DNA from: Spirillospora albida | GTDB taxonomy: Bacteria > Actinomycetota > Actinomycetes > Streptosporangiales > Streptosporangiaceae | DNA length: 64,000 nucleotides | Assembly: GCF_000718255.1 (NCBI RefSeq) | Contig: NZ_JOFJ01000001.1 | Location: forward strand, 186,001 to 250,000 | Reading direction: 5' to 3' | Shown: piece by piece, positions 16,915 through 24,380 of the stretch | Layout of the letters: each line of letters starts with the position of its first letter | How positions within the stretch are numbered: position 1 is the first letter of the stretch | Notes under the pieces: model-generated | Told to the model about the DNA's origin: nothing | Database searches by the model: none | The model's input: only the letters and a program-made list of their open reading frames with translations | Made by a program: the position numbers and the translations under genes

Positions 16915-19113
16915 TCAGCCTCCGGCGTAGATCTTGACGATCGGCGGTTCGCTCCCCGTCGGCGGGATCTTCCGGGTCTGCAGCGCGAAGCTCATCACGT
17001 CCCGGAAGACGGGTGCGGCGACGTCGCCACCATAGTGGCTGCCGCGGGTCGGGTTCTGCAGCACGACCTGCACGACGAGCTGCGGGTCGTCGGCCGGGGC
17101 GAACCCGGCGAACGAGGCGGTGAAGCCGCCGCCCTGGTAGCGGCCGGTGCGCGGGTTGACGTTCTCGGCGGTGCCGGTCTTGCCCGCGACGCGGTAGTTC
17201 GGGATCTGCGCGAGCGGGGCGGTGCCCTCCTTGGTGGTGACGCCTTCGAGCATGTCCCGGATCTGCCGTGCGGTGCCGGCGCTGATGACCTGCCGCCGCT
17301 CGGGAGGGGCGGCCGGGGTGAACTTCTGGTTCTCGCCGACGGTGCCCTCGACGAGCGTCGGCCGGACCCGCACGCCGTCGTTGGCGATCGTCGCGTAGAC
17401 GCTCGCCATCTGCACGGCGTTCACCGACACCGTCTGCCCGAACGCGATCGGGTACCGGTCGGTGCCGGACCACTGCTGCGGCGGCTTGAGCTGCCCCGCC
17501 GTCTCGCCGGGCAGCGGCAGGCCGGTCTTCTCGCCGAACCCGAACTCGCGGAGGGTCTGGTAGAGCCGCTGGGACGAGATGCTCTCGCTCGCCATGATGG
17601 TGCCGACGTTGCTGGACGTCGCCAGGACCCCGGCGAACGTCAGCCGCTCCGGCGGATGCTTGTGGGAGTCGTGGAAGACGAGGTTGTACTTGGCGACCTC
17701 GTCCGGCACGACGTACTCGGTCGCGGGCGTGACGCCGCCGTGCTCCATGACGGCGGCGGCGGTGACGACCTTGCCGGTGCTGCCGGGCTCGTAGGCGTCC
17801 TGGACGAGCGGGCTGCCCCACAGGCCCGGCCTCGACTCGCCGTAGCGGTTCGGGTCGAAGCCGGGGGCGGACGCCATCGCGAGGAGCTTGCCGGTGCGCG
17901 GGTCCACCACGATGACGGTGCCGCTGCGGGCGCCCGACGCCTTCACCTGCTTCTCGATGGCCTCCTGCGCCTTGAACTGGAGGTCGCGCATGAGGGTGAG
18001 CCGGACGCCGCGGCCCGGCACGGCCGGGCGCTTCTGGTCCTCGCCCATGGGGATGTGCTGGCCCTCGGGGCTGATCTCCACCCGCTGCCAGCCGTCCCGG
18101 CCGGCGAGCACTCCGTTCATCGTGTGCTCGAGCCCGGCGGCGCCCTCTCCCGCTCCGTTCACGAAACCTATGACGCTCGCGCCCAGCGAATCGTTGGGGT
18201 ATTCGCGGCGGTATTCCGGAACCGTCCCGATACCGAGGAACTTCCAGGACAGGATGAGCCGCGCCTGCGCGGGCGGGATCCCGTGCGCCAGCATCACGAA
18301 CCGGCTCTTCGGGGTGCTGATCAGCTTCATCAGCTGGGCCGGGTCGAGGCCCAGCGTCGGCGCCAGCGCGTTCACGATCGCCTGCCGCTTCTCCGGCTTG
18401 ATCACGTACGGGTCGGCGAAGATCCCCCGGGCCTCCACCGTGATCGCCAGCGGATGCCCCTGCGCGTCGGTGATCTCACCGCGGCCGGCGGGCAGCTCGA
18501 TCTTGTGCAGCCGCTGCCGCATCGCCTGCGCGGCATAGCTGTCCGACTCGATGGTCTGCAGCTGGACGAGCCGTCCGGCGAACAGCGACAGCACGAACGC
18601 GATCGCCAGCAGCCCGATGTTGAGCCGCTTCAGGGGGTCGCGGCGGTGGAACGGGACGCGCGGGCGCCTGCTGCGCGCCCGGTCGCGGCGCGGCCCGGGT
18701 CTCCGGGGCGGCCGCCCGCCCGGCGGGCGGCCGCTCCCGGCGCCCTTGACCGCCTTCTTCGCGGTCCTGCGCGCGGGCTTGCGCTCCGTCTTGCGCTCGG
18801 GCCGCTTCTCCGGCTTGGTGTCGGCGGTCTTCTTGGCCGCCTGGCCGGCGCCCGCCCCGCTCTTGCGCGGGGCGGGCGACCCCGTCCGGGACGGCCGCCG
18901 GGCGGGGCCGCCGCGGGGGGCGCCGCGCCCGGTGCCGTCGGGACGTCCCCCCGCCGGGCGCGGGGGGTTCCCGGTAGTGCGCCCGGACGCGCGCGCCGCG
19001 CCCGGGCCGTTCTTGTCGTCCCGGCCGCCCGCGCCCCGCGAGCCCCGTCCCGGCGATCCGCGGCGGCGGCCGGGCGGAGGGCCGTTGGACCCGCGTCCCG
19101 GGCCCTTCGTCAC
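16915..19113 (-). CDS. ftsI: FtsI/PbpB septal transpeptidase with a long basic N-tail
   Basis: A 732-residue class B penicillin-binding protein that cross-links septal peptidoglycan with FtsW. Residues 1-163 are an Arg/Lys/Gly/Pro-rich cytoplasmic tail; one membrane helix (about 164-184) follows, then a dimerisation domain. The transpeptidase domain has SxxK S445-TGK, SxN S500-S-N and KTG at 645-647. The GTG start overlaps the ftsL stop as GTGA, which supports the full-length tail. The tail is longer and more basic than in many homologues. Confidence 0.95.
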   Translation of the reverse strand: MTKGPGRGSNGPPPGRRRGSPGRGSRGAGGRDDKNGPGAARASGRTTGNPPRPAGGRPDGTGRGAPRGGPARRPSRTGSPAPRKSGAGAGQAAKKTADTKPEKRPERKTERKPARRTAKKAVKGAGSGRPPGGRPPRRPGPRRDRARSRRPRVPFHRRDPLKRLNIGLLAIAFVLSLFAGRLVQLQTIESDSYAAQAMRQRLHKIELPAGRGEITDAQGHPLAITVEARGIFADPYVIKPEKRQAIVNALAPTLGLDPAQLMKLISTPKSRFVMLAHGIPPAQARLILSWKFLGIGTVPEYRREYPNDSLGASVIGFVNGAGEGAAGLEHTMNGVLAGRDGWQRVEISPEGQHIPMGEDQKRPAVPGRGVRLTLMRDLQFKAQEAIEKQVKASGARSGTVIVVDPRTGKLLAMASAPGFDPNRYGESRPGLWGSPLVQDAYEPGSTGKVVTAAAVMEHGGVTPATEYVVPDEVAKYNLVFHDSHKHPPERLTFAGVLATSSNVGTIMASESISSQRLYQTLREFGFGEKTGLPLPGETAGQLKPPQQWSGTDRYPIAFGQTVSVNAVQMASVYATIANDGVRVRPTLVEGTVGENQKFTPAAPPERRQVISAGTARQIRDMLEGVTTKEGTAPLAQIPNYRVAGKTGTAENVNPRTGRYQGGGFTASFAGFAPADDPQLVVQVVLQNPTRGSHYGGDVAAPVFRDVMSFALQTRKIPPTGSEPPIVKIYAGG

Positions 19114-19880
19114 CGCGCCCGCCCGGTGCCGGCGGGCGGCACGCCGTCACCGGGCACCACGGTGCCGGGGACGCCCACGACCGCAGCGGCCCCCGCCGCC
19201 GCGGCGGCGGGAGCCGGCACCGGCCGCAGGTCGCCGCCGGTGGTCCGGCCGGTGGTGCCGTCGATGAACGCCGGGCGCTCCGCCTCGCGCATGCCGAGGG
19301 CCCGCGCCTTCGCCGCCAGCTGCGCCGGGGACTCCTCGCGGGCGATCTCCTCCTGGTACGCCTGGCGCTGCTGCTCCAGGCGCTTGTTGCTCTCCTGCAG
19401 CCGGGTCAGAGTGAACGCGTCCTCGGCCAGAACGGTGTTGAGCAGCAGCAGGCTCACCAGCGCCCCGCCGAGCAGCGCCACGATGAGCAGCACGAACGGC
19501 GTCCGCGGCGGCGCCTGCTGCCCCGCCCGCGCGACGCCCTTGGATGTGGCGCTCCTGGTCGCGGCACTGGTCGCGGCGGTGCCCTTGGAGGCGGCCTTCC
19601 GCGACGCGGCGCCCTGGGACCCGGTGTCCTTCGTCGCGGTGCCCTTCGACGCCGCGCTCTTGGTCGCGGCGCCCTTGGAGGCGGCGCCCTTCGGCGCGCC
19701 GGTCTCGGACGCGGGCGCGATGGTCTTCGGGGCGCGGGTCTTGCGGGGCGCCCTGCGCCCGCGTTCGTCCGGCTCCGCCGCGGGCGCCGGATCGGCCGTC
19801 CCCCGGGCCGGCTCGGGCGCCGGGGCCCGGCGCTTCTTCGGGCGCGCCGCCGGCGGCGGCCGTCTGGTCGTCGTGGTCAT
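19110..19880 (-). CDS. ftsL: FtsL-like divisome protein with pentapeptide-repeat tail
   Basis: A 256-residue protein in the ftsL position between rsmH and ftsI. A 125-residue cytoplasmic N-tail precedes one membrane helix (about 127-149, PFVLLIVALLGGALVSLLLL) and a short coiled coil (about 155-185) containing LQESNKRLEQQRQAYQEEIA. The C-terminal segment includes LAAKARALGM, resembling the LGM/LGY motif of FtsL/FtsB, and ends in a Pro/Ala/Gly-rich region. Residues 65-114 form ten pentads such as GAASK, GAATK, SAASK and KAASK. Identification rests on position, topology and coiled coil because FtsL sequences diverge fast. The start overlaps rsmH by 4 bp. Confidence 0.85.
   Translation of the reverse strand: MTTTTRRPPPAARPKKRRAPAPEPARGTADPAPAAEPDERGRRAPRKTRAPKTIAPASETGAPKGAASKGAATKSAASKGTATKDTGSQGAASRKAASKGTAATSAATRSATSKGVARAGQQAPPRTPFVLLIVALLGGALVSLLLLNTVLAEDAFTLTRLQESNKRLEQQRQAYQEEIAREESPAQLAAKARALGMREAERPAFIDGTTGRTTGGDLRPVPAPAAAAAGAAAVVGVPGTVVPGDGVPPAGTGRAR
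19539..19688 (-). repeat. Ten degenerate 15-bp repeats encoding [GSK]xA[ST][KR]
   Basis: This 150-bp stretch within ftsL encodes residues 65-114 as ten consecutive 5-residue units: GAASK, GAATK, SAASK, GTATK, DTGSQ, GAASR, KAASK, GTAAT, SAATR, SATSK. A Lys or Arg ends eight of ten units. On the plus strand, GGCGGCGCCCTTGG-like blocks recur every 15 bp, so the array probably expands and contracts by slippage or recombination. Confidence 0.85.
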
Positions 19881-20896
19881 GAGATCTCCTTGTGGGAGGT
19901 CGAGCCCCCACAGCCCCCGGGATGAGCCGCACGGATCCGCTCGGCGGCGCGCATCCGCACCGACGCGGCCCGTGGGTTGGTCGTGGTCTCGTCGCCGGAC
20001 GGCAGCTCCGCCCCGCGCGTCAGCAGCCGGAACCGCGGCGCGTGGTCGGGAAGCGGGATGGGCAGCTCCGGCGGCGTCGTGTCGGCGGTCTGCGCGGTGA
20101 GGACCTGCTTGGTGATGCGGTCCTCGAGCGAGTGGTAGCTGAGGACGACGACGCGGCCGCCGACCGGCAGCGCGTCGAGCGCGGCGGGCAGCGCCCGCCG
20201 CCAGGTGTCGAGTTCCCCGTTCACCTCGATGCGCAGCGCCTGGAAGGTCCGTTTAGCCGGGTTCCCGCCGGTGCGCCGCGTCGCGGCCGGGATGGAGGTG
20301 CGCACGAGGTCGGCGAGCCGGCGGGTCGAGTCGAGCGGGGCGCGCTCGCGCTCCCGGACGATCGCCGCGGCGATCCGCTGGGCGAACCGCTCCTCGCCGT
20401 ACTCGCGCAGGATCCGGGCGAGCTCCGCCGGCGGGTAGCCGTTCACGACCTCCGCCGCGGTGAGGCTCTGGGTGCGGTCCATCCGCATGTCGAGGGGCGC
20501 GTCGTAGGAGTAGGCGAACCCGCGGTCGGCCTCGTCGAGCTGCGGGGAGGAGACGCCGAGGTCGAAAAGGGCGGCGTCGACGCGGTCGATGCCCGTGCGG
20601 GCGAGGACGTCGGGGAGCTCGTCGTAGACGGCGTGCACCAGCGTGACCCGGTCGCCGAACGGGGCGAGCCGCCCGGCGGAGCGCTCCAGCGCCACGGTGT
20701 CGCGGTCGAGGCCCAGGAGGCGCAGCCCCGGATGCGCGGCCAGCATCGCCTCCGCGTGGCCGCCCATGCCGAGCGTGGCGTCGAGATAGACCGGCGCGCG
20801 GCCGGTGACCCGCACGGCGGGCGCCAGAAGCTCCAGGACGCGACCGAGCATGACCGGTACGTGACCGGCCTCGGCAGCGTGGTCTCCCACGTTCAT
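19877..20896 (-). CDS. rsmH: 16S rRNA (cytosine-1402-N4)-methyltransferase
   Basis: A 339-residue AdoMet-dependent methyltransferase (MraW) acting on C1402 in the decoding centre of 16S rRNA. Signatures include VPVMLGRVLELL, YLDATLGMGGHAEAML, LFDLGVSSPQLDEADRGFAYSYD, MRMDRTQSLTAAEVVN, NPAKRTFQALRIEVN and VLSYHSLEDR. The ATG at 20896 has a strong AGGGGGTGG box upstream; the frame stays open to 21022 but lacks similarity there. It follows mraZ after 247 bp in which I saw no other feature. Confidence 0.96.
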   Translation of the reverse strand: MNVGDHAAEAGHVPVMLGRVLELLAPAVRVTGRAPVYLDATLGMGGHAEAMLAAHPGLRLLGLDRDTVALERSAGRLAPFGDRVTLVHAVYDELPDVLARTGIDRVDAALFDLGVSSPQLDEADRGFAYSYDAPLDMRMDRTQSLTAAEVVNGYPPAELARILREYGEERFAQRIAAAIVRERERAPLDSTRRLADLVRTSIPAATRRTGGNPAKRTFQALRIEVNGELDTWRRALPAALDALPVGGRVVVLSYHSLEDRITKQVLTAQTADTTPPELPIPLPDHAPRFRLLTRGAELPSGDETTTNPRAASVRMRAAERIRAAHPGGCGGSTSHKEIS

Positions 20897-21143
20897 GGTC
20901 CACCCCCTGGTGTGCCACCTCGCTCGCGGACTGTGTGGCATCGTCGCGTCCGGACCGCCCCGCGCCCCCGGCGGCGGCCTCGCCCGGCCAGGTCCCCATC
21001 CGCTGCCCTGGAGGAAGTGCACCGCGTTGTCCGCGGAAGTCGCCGTCTGGCACCGGGGAAGCTGCGCCAGCTGGCTGGAGAGCGGCTGGAGACCTGGCCG
21101 AACGTGGGCCGTAGGCCGGTCGTCGGACCGACGAGTCGTCAGT

Positions 21144-21575
21144 TCAGAGGATCCCTGGCAACACCTCCTCCGAGACCTCGGCGAACGCCTGCTCCTCCTG
21201 CTCGAGGTAGGACTCCCAGGCCTTCGCGTCCCAGATCTCCAGGCGCGTGTTGGCGCCGATCACGGCGCACTCGCGGGTCAGGCCCGCGTAGGCGCGCAGC
21301 GGCGGCGGGATCGTGATGCGGCCCTGTTTGTCGGGGGCCTCGTCCGACGCGCTCGCGAAGAACACGCGGCTGTAGGCGCGGACCGCCTTCTCGGTGACCG
21401 GCGCGGCACGCAGAGCCTCGGTGATCCGCTGGAACTCCGCCATGGGGAAGACGTACAGGCAGCGCTCCTGGCCCTTCGTGATCACCAATCCCCCCGACAG
21501 CTCCTCGCGGTACTTCGCCGGCAGGAACAGCCGTCCCTTGTCGTCGAGGCGCGGTGAATGGGTGCCGAGGAACAC
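21144..21575 (-). CDS. mraZ: MraZ, transcriptional regulator of the dcw cluster
   Basis: A 143-residue AbrB-fold protein with the two duplicated DxxxR motifs of MraZ: LDDKGRLFLPAKYR near the N-terminus and DKQGRITIPPPLR in the second half. MraZ forms ring-like oligomers that bind spaced GTGGG-type boxes in its own promoter. The GTG at 21575 gives the canonical start MFLGTHSPRLDDKGR and has GGGAGG 8 nt upstream; a GTG three codons earlier is less likely. It is the first gene of the dcw transcript. Confidence 0.95.
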   Translation of the reverse strand: MFLGTHSPRLDDKGRLFLPAKYREELSGGLVITKGQERCLYVFPMAEFQRITEALRAAPVTEKAVRAYSRVFFASASDEAPDKQGRITIPPPLRAYAGLTRECAVIGANTRLEIWDAKAWESYLEQEEQAFAEVSEEVLPGIL

Positions 21576-21612
21576 CGGCCCCACCTCCCGCGCCGCATGG
21601 GGCGCTACCGCT

Positions 21613-21648
21613 CCCCACGGCGCCCCACTCTACTCCACTCTTCCCCAC
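21613..21648 (-). promoter_or_regulatory. MraZ operator: four boxes at exact 10-bp spacing
   Basis: On the minus strand, GTGGGG (21643-21648), GTGGAG (21633-21638), GTGGGG (21623-21628) and GTGGGG (21613-21618) recur every 10 bp, one helical turn, so all face the same side of the DNA. This matches the known MraZ recognition pattern of G-rich direct repeats separated by about 4-5 bp. The boxes cover the promoter spacer, the -10 and the likely start of transcription, implying autorepression. Confidence 0.9.
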
Positions 21649-21654
21649 CGTCAA
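21627..21654 (-). promoter_or_regulatory. mraZ/dcw promoter
   Basis: On the minus strand, TTGACG (21649-21654) and TAGAGT (21627-21632) are 16 bp apart, a good match to actinobacterial housekeeping sigma-factor promoters (TTGACn, TAnnnT). Two MraZ boxes fill the spacer and a third overlaps the -10. Transcription would start near 21620, about 45 nt before the mraZ GTG. Confidence 0.75.
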
Positions 21655-22027
21655 CAAGGAAAACACGTTCCGCACGACAAGATCGACAGAAAAGACGCAG
21701 GTCAGACGGGGTGGTGCGGAGTGGGGCGGCGGACGCCCCCCGCGCCCCGCCCGGCGGCCCCCGGACGCCCCGGAACGCGCCGGACGACGGATCCGGGGCG
21801 GGCGGTGGGGGGAAGTGGTGTCCCGGCCGGTATGTGCACGGCGTCCCGGTGGAGCACAATGGGCACCCGTTCCCCGGGAACATCGCAGACGGCTTCCTGA
21901 CGACGTACTGTCGTTCAGGCGGGCGATTCGATCGCCGAACCGGCTCGCGGAGGCGTCCTCGGGGCAGGCGACGGGCCCGGTACGGGCCGACGACACACCG
22001 CGCCGCCGGACGGCTGAGGAGGGTTTG
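21655..22027. other. Divergent intergenic region between mraZ and moxR
   Basis: About 370 bp separate the dcw promoter from the moxR start. I see no protein-coding gene or recognisable RNA. A near-perfect inverted repeat (CCTGACGAC, 5-nt centre, GTCGTTCAGG, with a one-base bulge) lies at about 21896-21920, some 110 bp upstream of moxR, and could be a regulator site. GAGGAGG just before 22028 is the moxR ribosome binding site. A moxR promoter was not clear. Confidence 0.5.
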
Positions 22028-23077
22028 GTGGCAGTAGGCACGCACGGCGATTCCTTCATGGAGACCGACCCCCCGCCGCACCGGGGCCCCGCCGCCCGGC
22101 GCGACCAGGGCGGGCGGGGCGGAGGCCGCGATCTCGACGGGCTCGCCCAGGTCGCCAACAAGATCAGGGACGCCGTCGAGTCCGTGATCGAGGGCAAGCC
22201 GAAGGTGGTGCGGCTCGCGCTGACCGTCCTGCTCGCCGAGGGGCACGTCCTCATCGAGGACGTCCCGGGCGTCGGCAAGACGATGCTCGCCAAGGCCCTC
22301 GCCCGTTCGGTCGACTGCTCGGTGCGGCGCGTCCAGTTCACCCCGGACCTCCTGCCGAGCGACATCACCGGGGTCAGCGCCTACAACCAGGAACTGCGCG
22401 AGTTCGAGTTCAAGCCGGGCCCGGTGTTCGCGAACATCGTCGTCGGCGACGAGATCAACCGGGCGTCCCCGAAGACGCAGTCGGCGCTGCTGGAGTGCAT
22501 GGAGGAGCGCCAGGTCACGGTGGACGGCGTCACCTACGGGCTGGAGCGCCCGTTCATGGTGATCGCCACGCAGAACCCCATCGAGATGGAGGGCACCTAC
22601 CCGCTGCCGGAGGCGCAGCGCGACCGGTTCACCGCCCGCATCTCCATGGGCTACCCCGACGCGTCCGCCGAGCTGGAGATGCTGGAGACCCACGGGCAGG
22701 CGTCCCCCCTCGACCGGCTCGCCCCCGTCGCGCACGCCGAGGACGTCCGCGAGCTCATCGACGTGGTGCGGCGCCAGCACGTCGCCGCGCCCGTCAAGCA
22801 GTACGCGGTGGACCTCGTCGCCGCCACCCGAACCCATCCCGACCTGCGGCTCGGCGCCTCCCCCCGGGCCACCCTGCACCTGGTGCGGGCGGCCCGCGCG
22901 TACGCGGCGCTCGACGACCGCGACTACGTCGTGCCCGACGACGTCCAGGACCTCGCCGTCCCGGTCCTCGCCCACCGCCTCCTCCCGACGGCGGAGGCGC
23001 AGGTGGAGCGGCGCCACCCCGAGCACGTCGTCGCCGACCTCGTGCGGCGGCTGCCGGTCCCCGGCCCCGGGAAGTGA
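22028..23077 (+). CDS. MoxR family AAA+ ATPase
   Basis: A 349-residue MoxR-type AAA+ ATPase, thought to act as a chaperone-like activator of partner proteins. Walker A is DVPGVGKTMLAKAL and Walker B is VVGDEINRASPKTQSALLECMEE; sensor motifs follow in ATQNPIEMEGTYPLPEAQRDRF. The GTG at 22028 has GAGGAGG upstream; the open frame runs farther back without similarity. It is followed after 4 bp by a DUF58 gene and then a transglutaminase gene, the common MoxR-DUF58-TgpA triad. Confidence 0.92.
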   Translation: MAVGTHGDSFMETDPPPHRGPAARRDQGGRGGGRDLDGLAQVANKIRDAVESVIEGKPKVVRLALTVLLAEGHVLIEDVPGVGKTMLAKALARSVDCSVRRVQFTPDLLPSDITGVSAYNQELREFEFKPGPVFANIVVGDEINRASPKTQSALLECMEERQVTVDGVTYGLERPFMVIATQNPIEMEGTYPLPEAQRDRFTARISMGYPDASAELEMLETHGQASPLDRLAPVAHAEDVRELIDVVRRQHVAAPVKQYAVDLVAATRTHPDLRLGASPRATLHLVRAARAYAALDDRDYVVPDDVQDLAVPVLAHRLLPTAEAQVERRHPEHVVADLVRRLPVPGPGK

Positions 23078-23081
23078 CCGG

Positions 23082-24380
23082 TTGAGGCGCGCGCTGGCCG
23101 GGCTGACCACCCGCGGACGGTCCTTCGTCGCCGCCGGGGCGACCGCGATCGTCTGCGCGTTCGTGCTCGGCGAGCGCGACCTGCTGCGCGCCGGCGTGCT
23201 CGTCCTCGTGCTGCCGCTGCTGTGCACCCTCGCCGTGTCGCGGACCCGGTACCGGCTGGCGTGCGCGCGCCGGCTCGACCCGGCGCGGCTGCCGGTCGGC
23301 CACGAGGCCCGCGTCGACCTGCGGCTGGAGAACGTGTCGCTGCTGCCGAGCGGGCTGTTGATGGTGGAGGACCGGGTGCCGTACGCGCTCGGCGGCCGGG
23401 CCCGGTTCGTCCTGGAGCGCATCCATCCGCGCGCGCACCGGGAGATCGGCTACCGGATCCGCTCCGACGTGCGGGGCCGGTTCCGGGTGGGGCCGCTCGT
23501 CGTCCGGCTGACCGACCCGTTCGGGATGGTGGAGCTGGTCCGCTCGTTCAGCCTGTCCGACACGCTCACCGTCACGCCCGAGATCGTGCCGCTGCCCGCC
23601 GGGCGGCTCGCCGGCGCCTGGACCGGCGGCGGCGACAGCCTCGCGCACGCCGTGTCGGCCGCCGGGGAGGACGACGTCGCGCCCCGCGAGTACCGGCACG
23701 GCGACGACCTGCGGCGCGTCCACTGGCGGTCGACCGCCAGGCGCGGCGAGCTGATGGTGCGGCGCGAGGAGCAGCACCGGCAGAGCAGCGGGACGCTGTT
23801 CCTCGACACGCGGCGCTCCGCGCACTGGGGCGACGGGCCCTCGGGCTCGTTCGAGCAGGCGGTGTCGGCCGCCGCGTCCGTGGGGAGCCACCTCGTCCGG
23901 ACGGGCATGAACCTGCGGTACGTCACCGACAAGGGCGAGATCCTCTCCCCCGCCGCCTCGCTGGACGGCGCGTTCGAAGGACTGCTGCTGGACGCTCTCG
24001 CCGTCGTCCGCCGCTCCGGGGAGCGGACGCTGGCCCGCGGGCTGGGCGCGCTGCGCGGCCCCCTCGGCCCGGGGCAGGCCGCGGCCGGGCTGGTCGTCGC
24101 GGTCTTCGGCACGCTGACGGCGGACGAGGCGCGCACGGTGGCGTCCGCCCGGCGCGGCGGCGCCGCCTGCATCGCGGTACTGGTCGGCCCGGCCGCGGAC
24201 GAGGAGGCGGCGGGCCTGCTGCGCGCGGGCGGCTGGCGTGTCGTGACCGTCCGGTCGGCGGCGGAACTCGCCGCCGCCTGGGCCGGCACGGGCCGCCCCG
24301 CGGACACCGCGGCTCCGGGCGGCCACGCCCCGGTCCGGGACGGGTCGGGGGTCGGGCCGGGAACCGGGGGCGCCGTATGA
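23082..24380 (+). CDS. DUF58 domain protein
   Basis: A 432-residue membrane-anchored protein with two N-terminal hydrophobic segments (about 13-50) and a DUF58 domain centred on APREYRHGDDLRRVHWRSTARRGELMVRREE (about residues 205-235), the family core. DUF58 proteins pair with MoxR ATPases and may be their clients. The TTG at 23082 is the apparent start, right after the moxR stop with GGGAAG upstream. It overlaps the next gene as ATGA. Confidence 0.88.
   Translation: MRRALAGLTTRGRSFVAAGATAIVCAFVLGERDLLRAGVLVLVLPLLCTLAVSRTRYRLACARRLDPARLPVGHEARVDLRLENVSLLPSGLLMVEDRVPYALGGRARFVLERIHPRAHREIGYRIRSDVRGRFRVGPLVVRLTDPFGMVELVRSFSLSDTLTVTPEIVPLPAGRLAGAWTGGGDSLAHAVSAAGEDDVAPREYRHGDDLRRVHWRSTARRGELMVRREEQHRQSSGTLFLDTRRSAHWGDGPSGSFEQAVSAAASVGSHLVRTGMNLRYVTDKGEILSPAASLDGAFEGLLLDALAVVRRSGERTLARGLGALRGPLGPGQAAAGLVVAVFGTLTADEARTVASARRGGAACIAVLVGPAADEEAAGLLRAGGWRVVTVRSAAELAAAWAGTGRPADTAAPGGHAPVRDGSGVGPGTGGAV

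Noticed and set aside
21655..22027. RNase P RNA or another structured RNA upstream of moxR
   Set aside because: I looked for the conserved GAGGAAAGTCC-type core of bacterial RNase P RNA and did not find it; the region is also too short.
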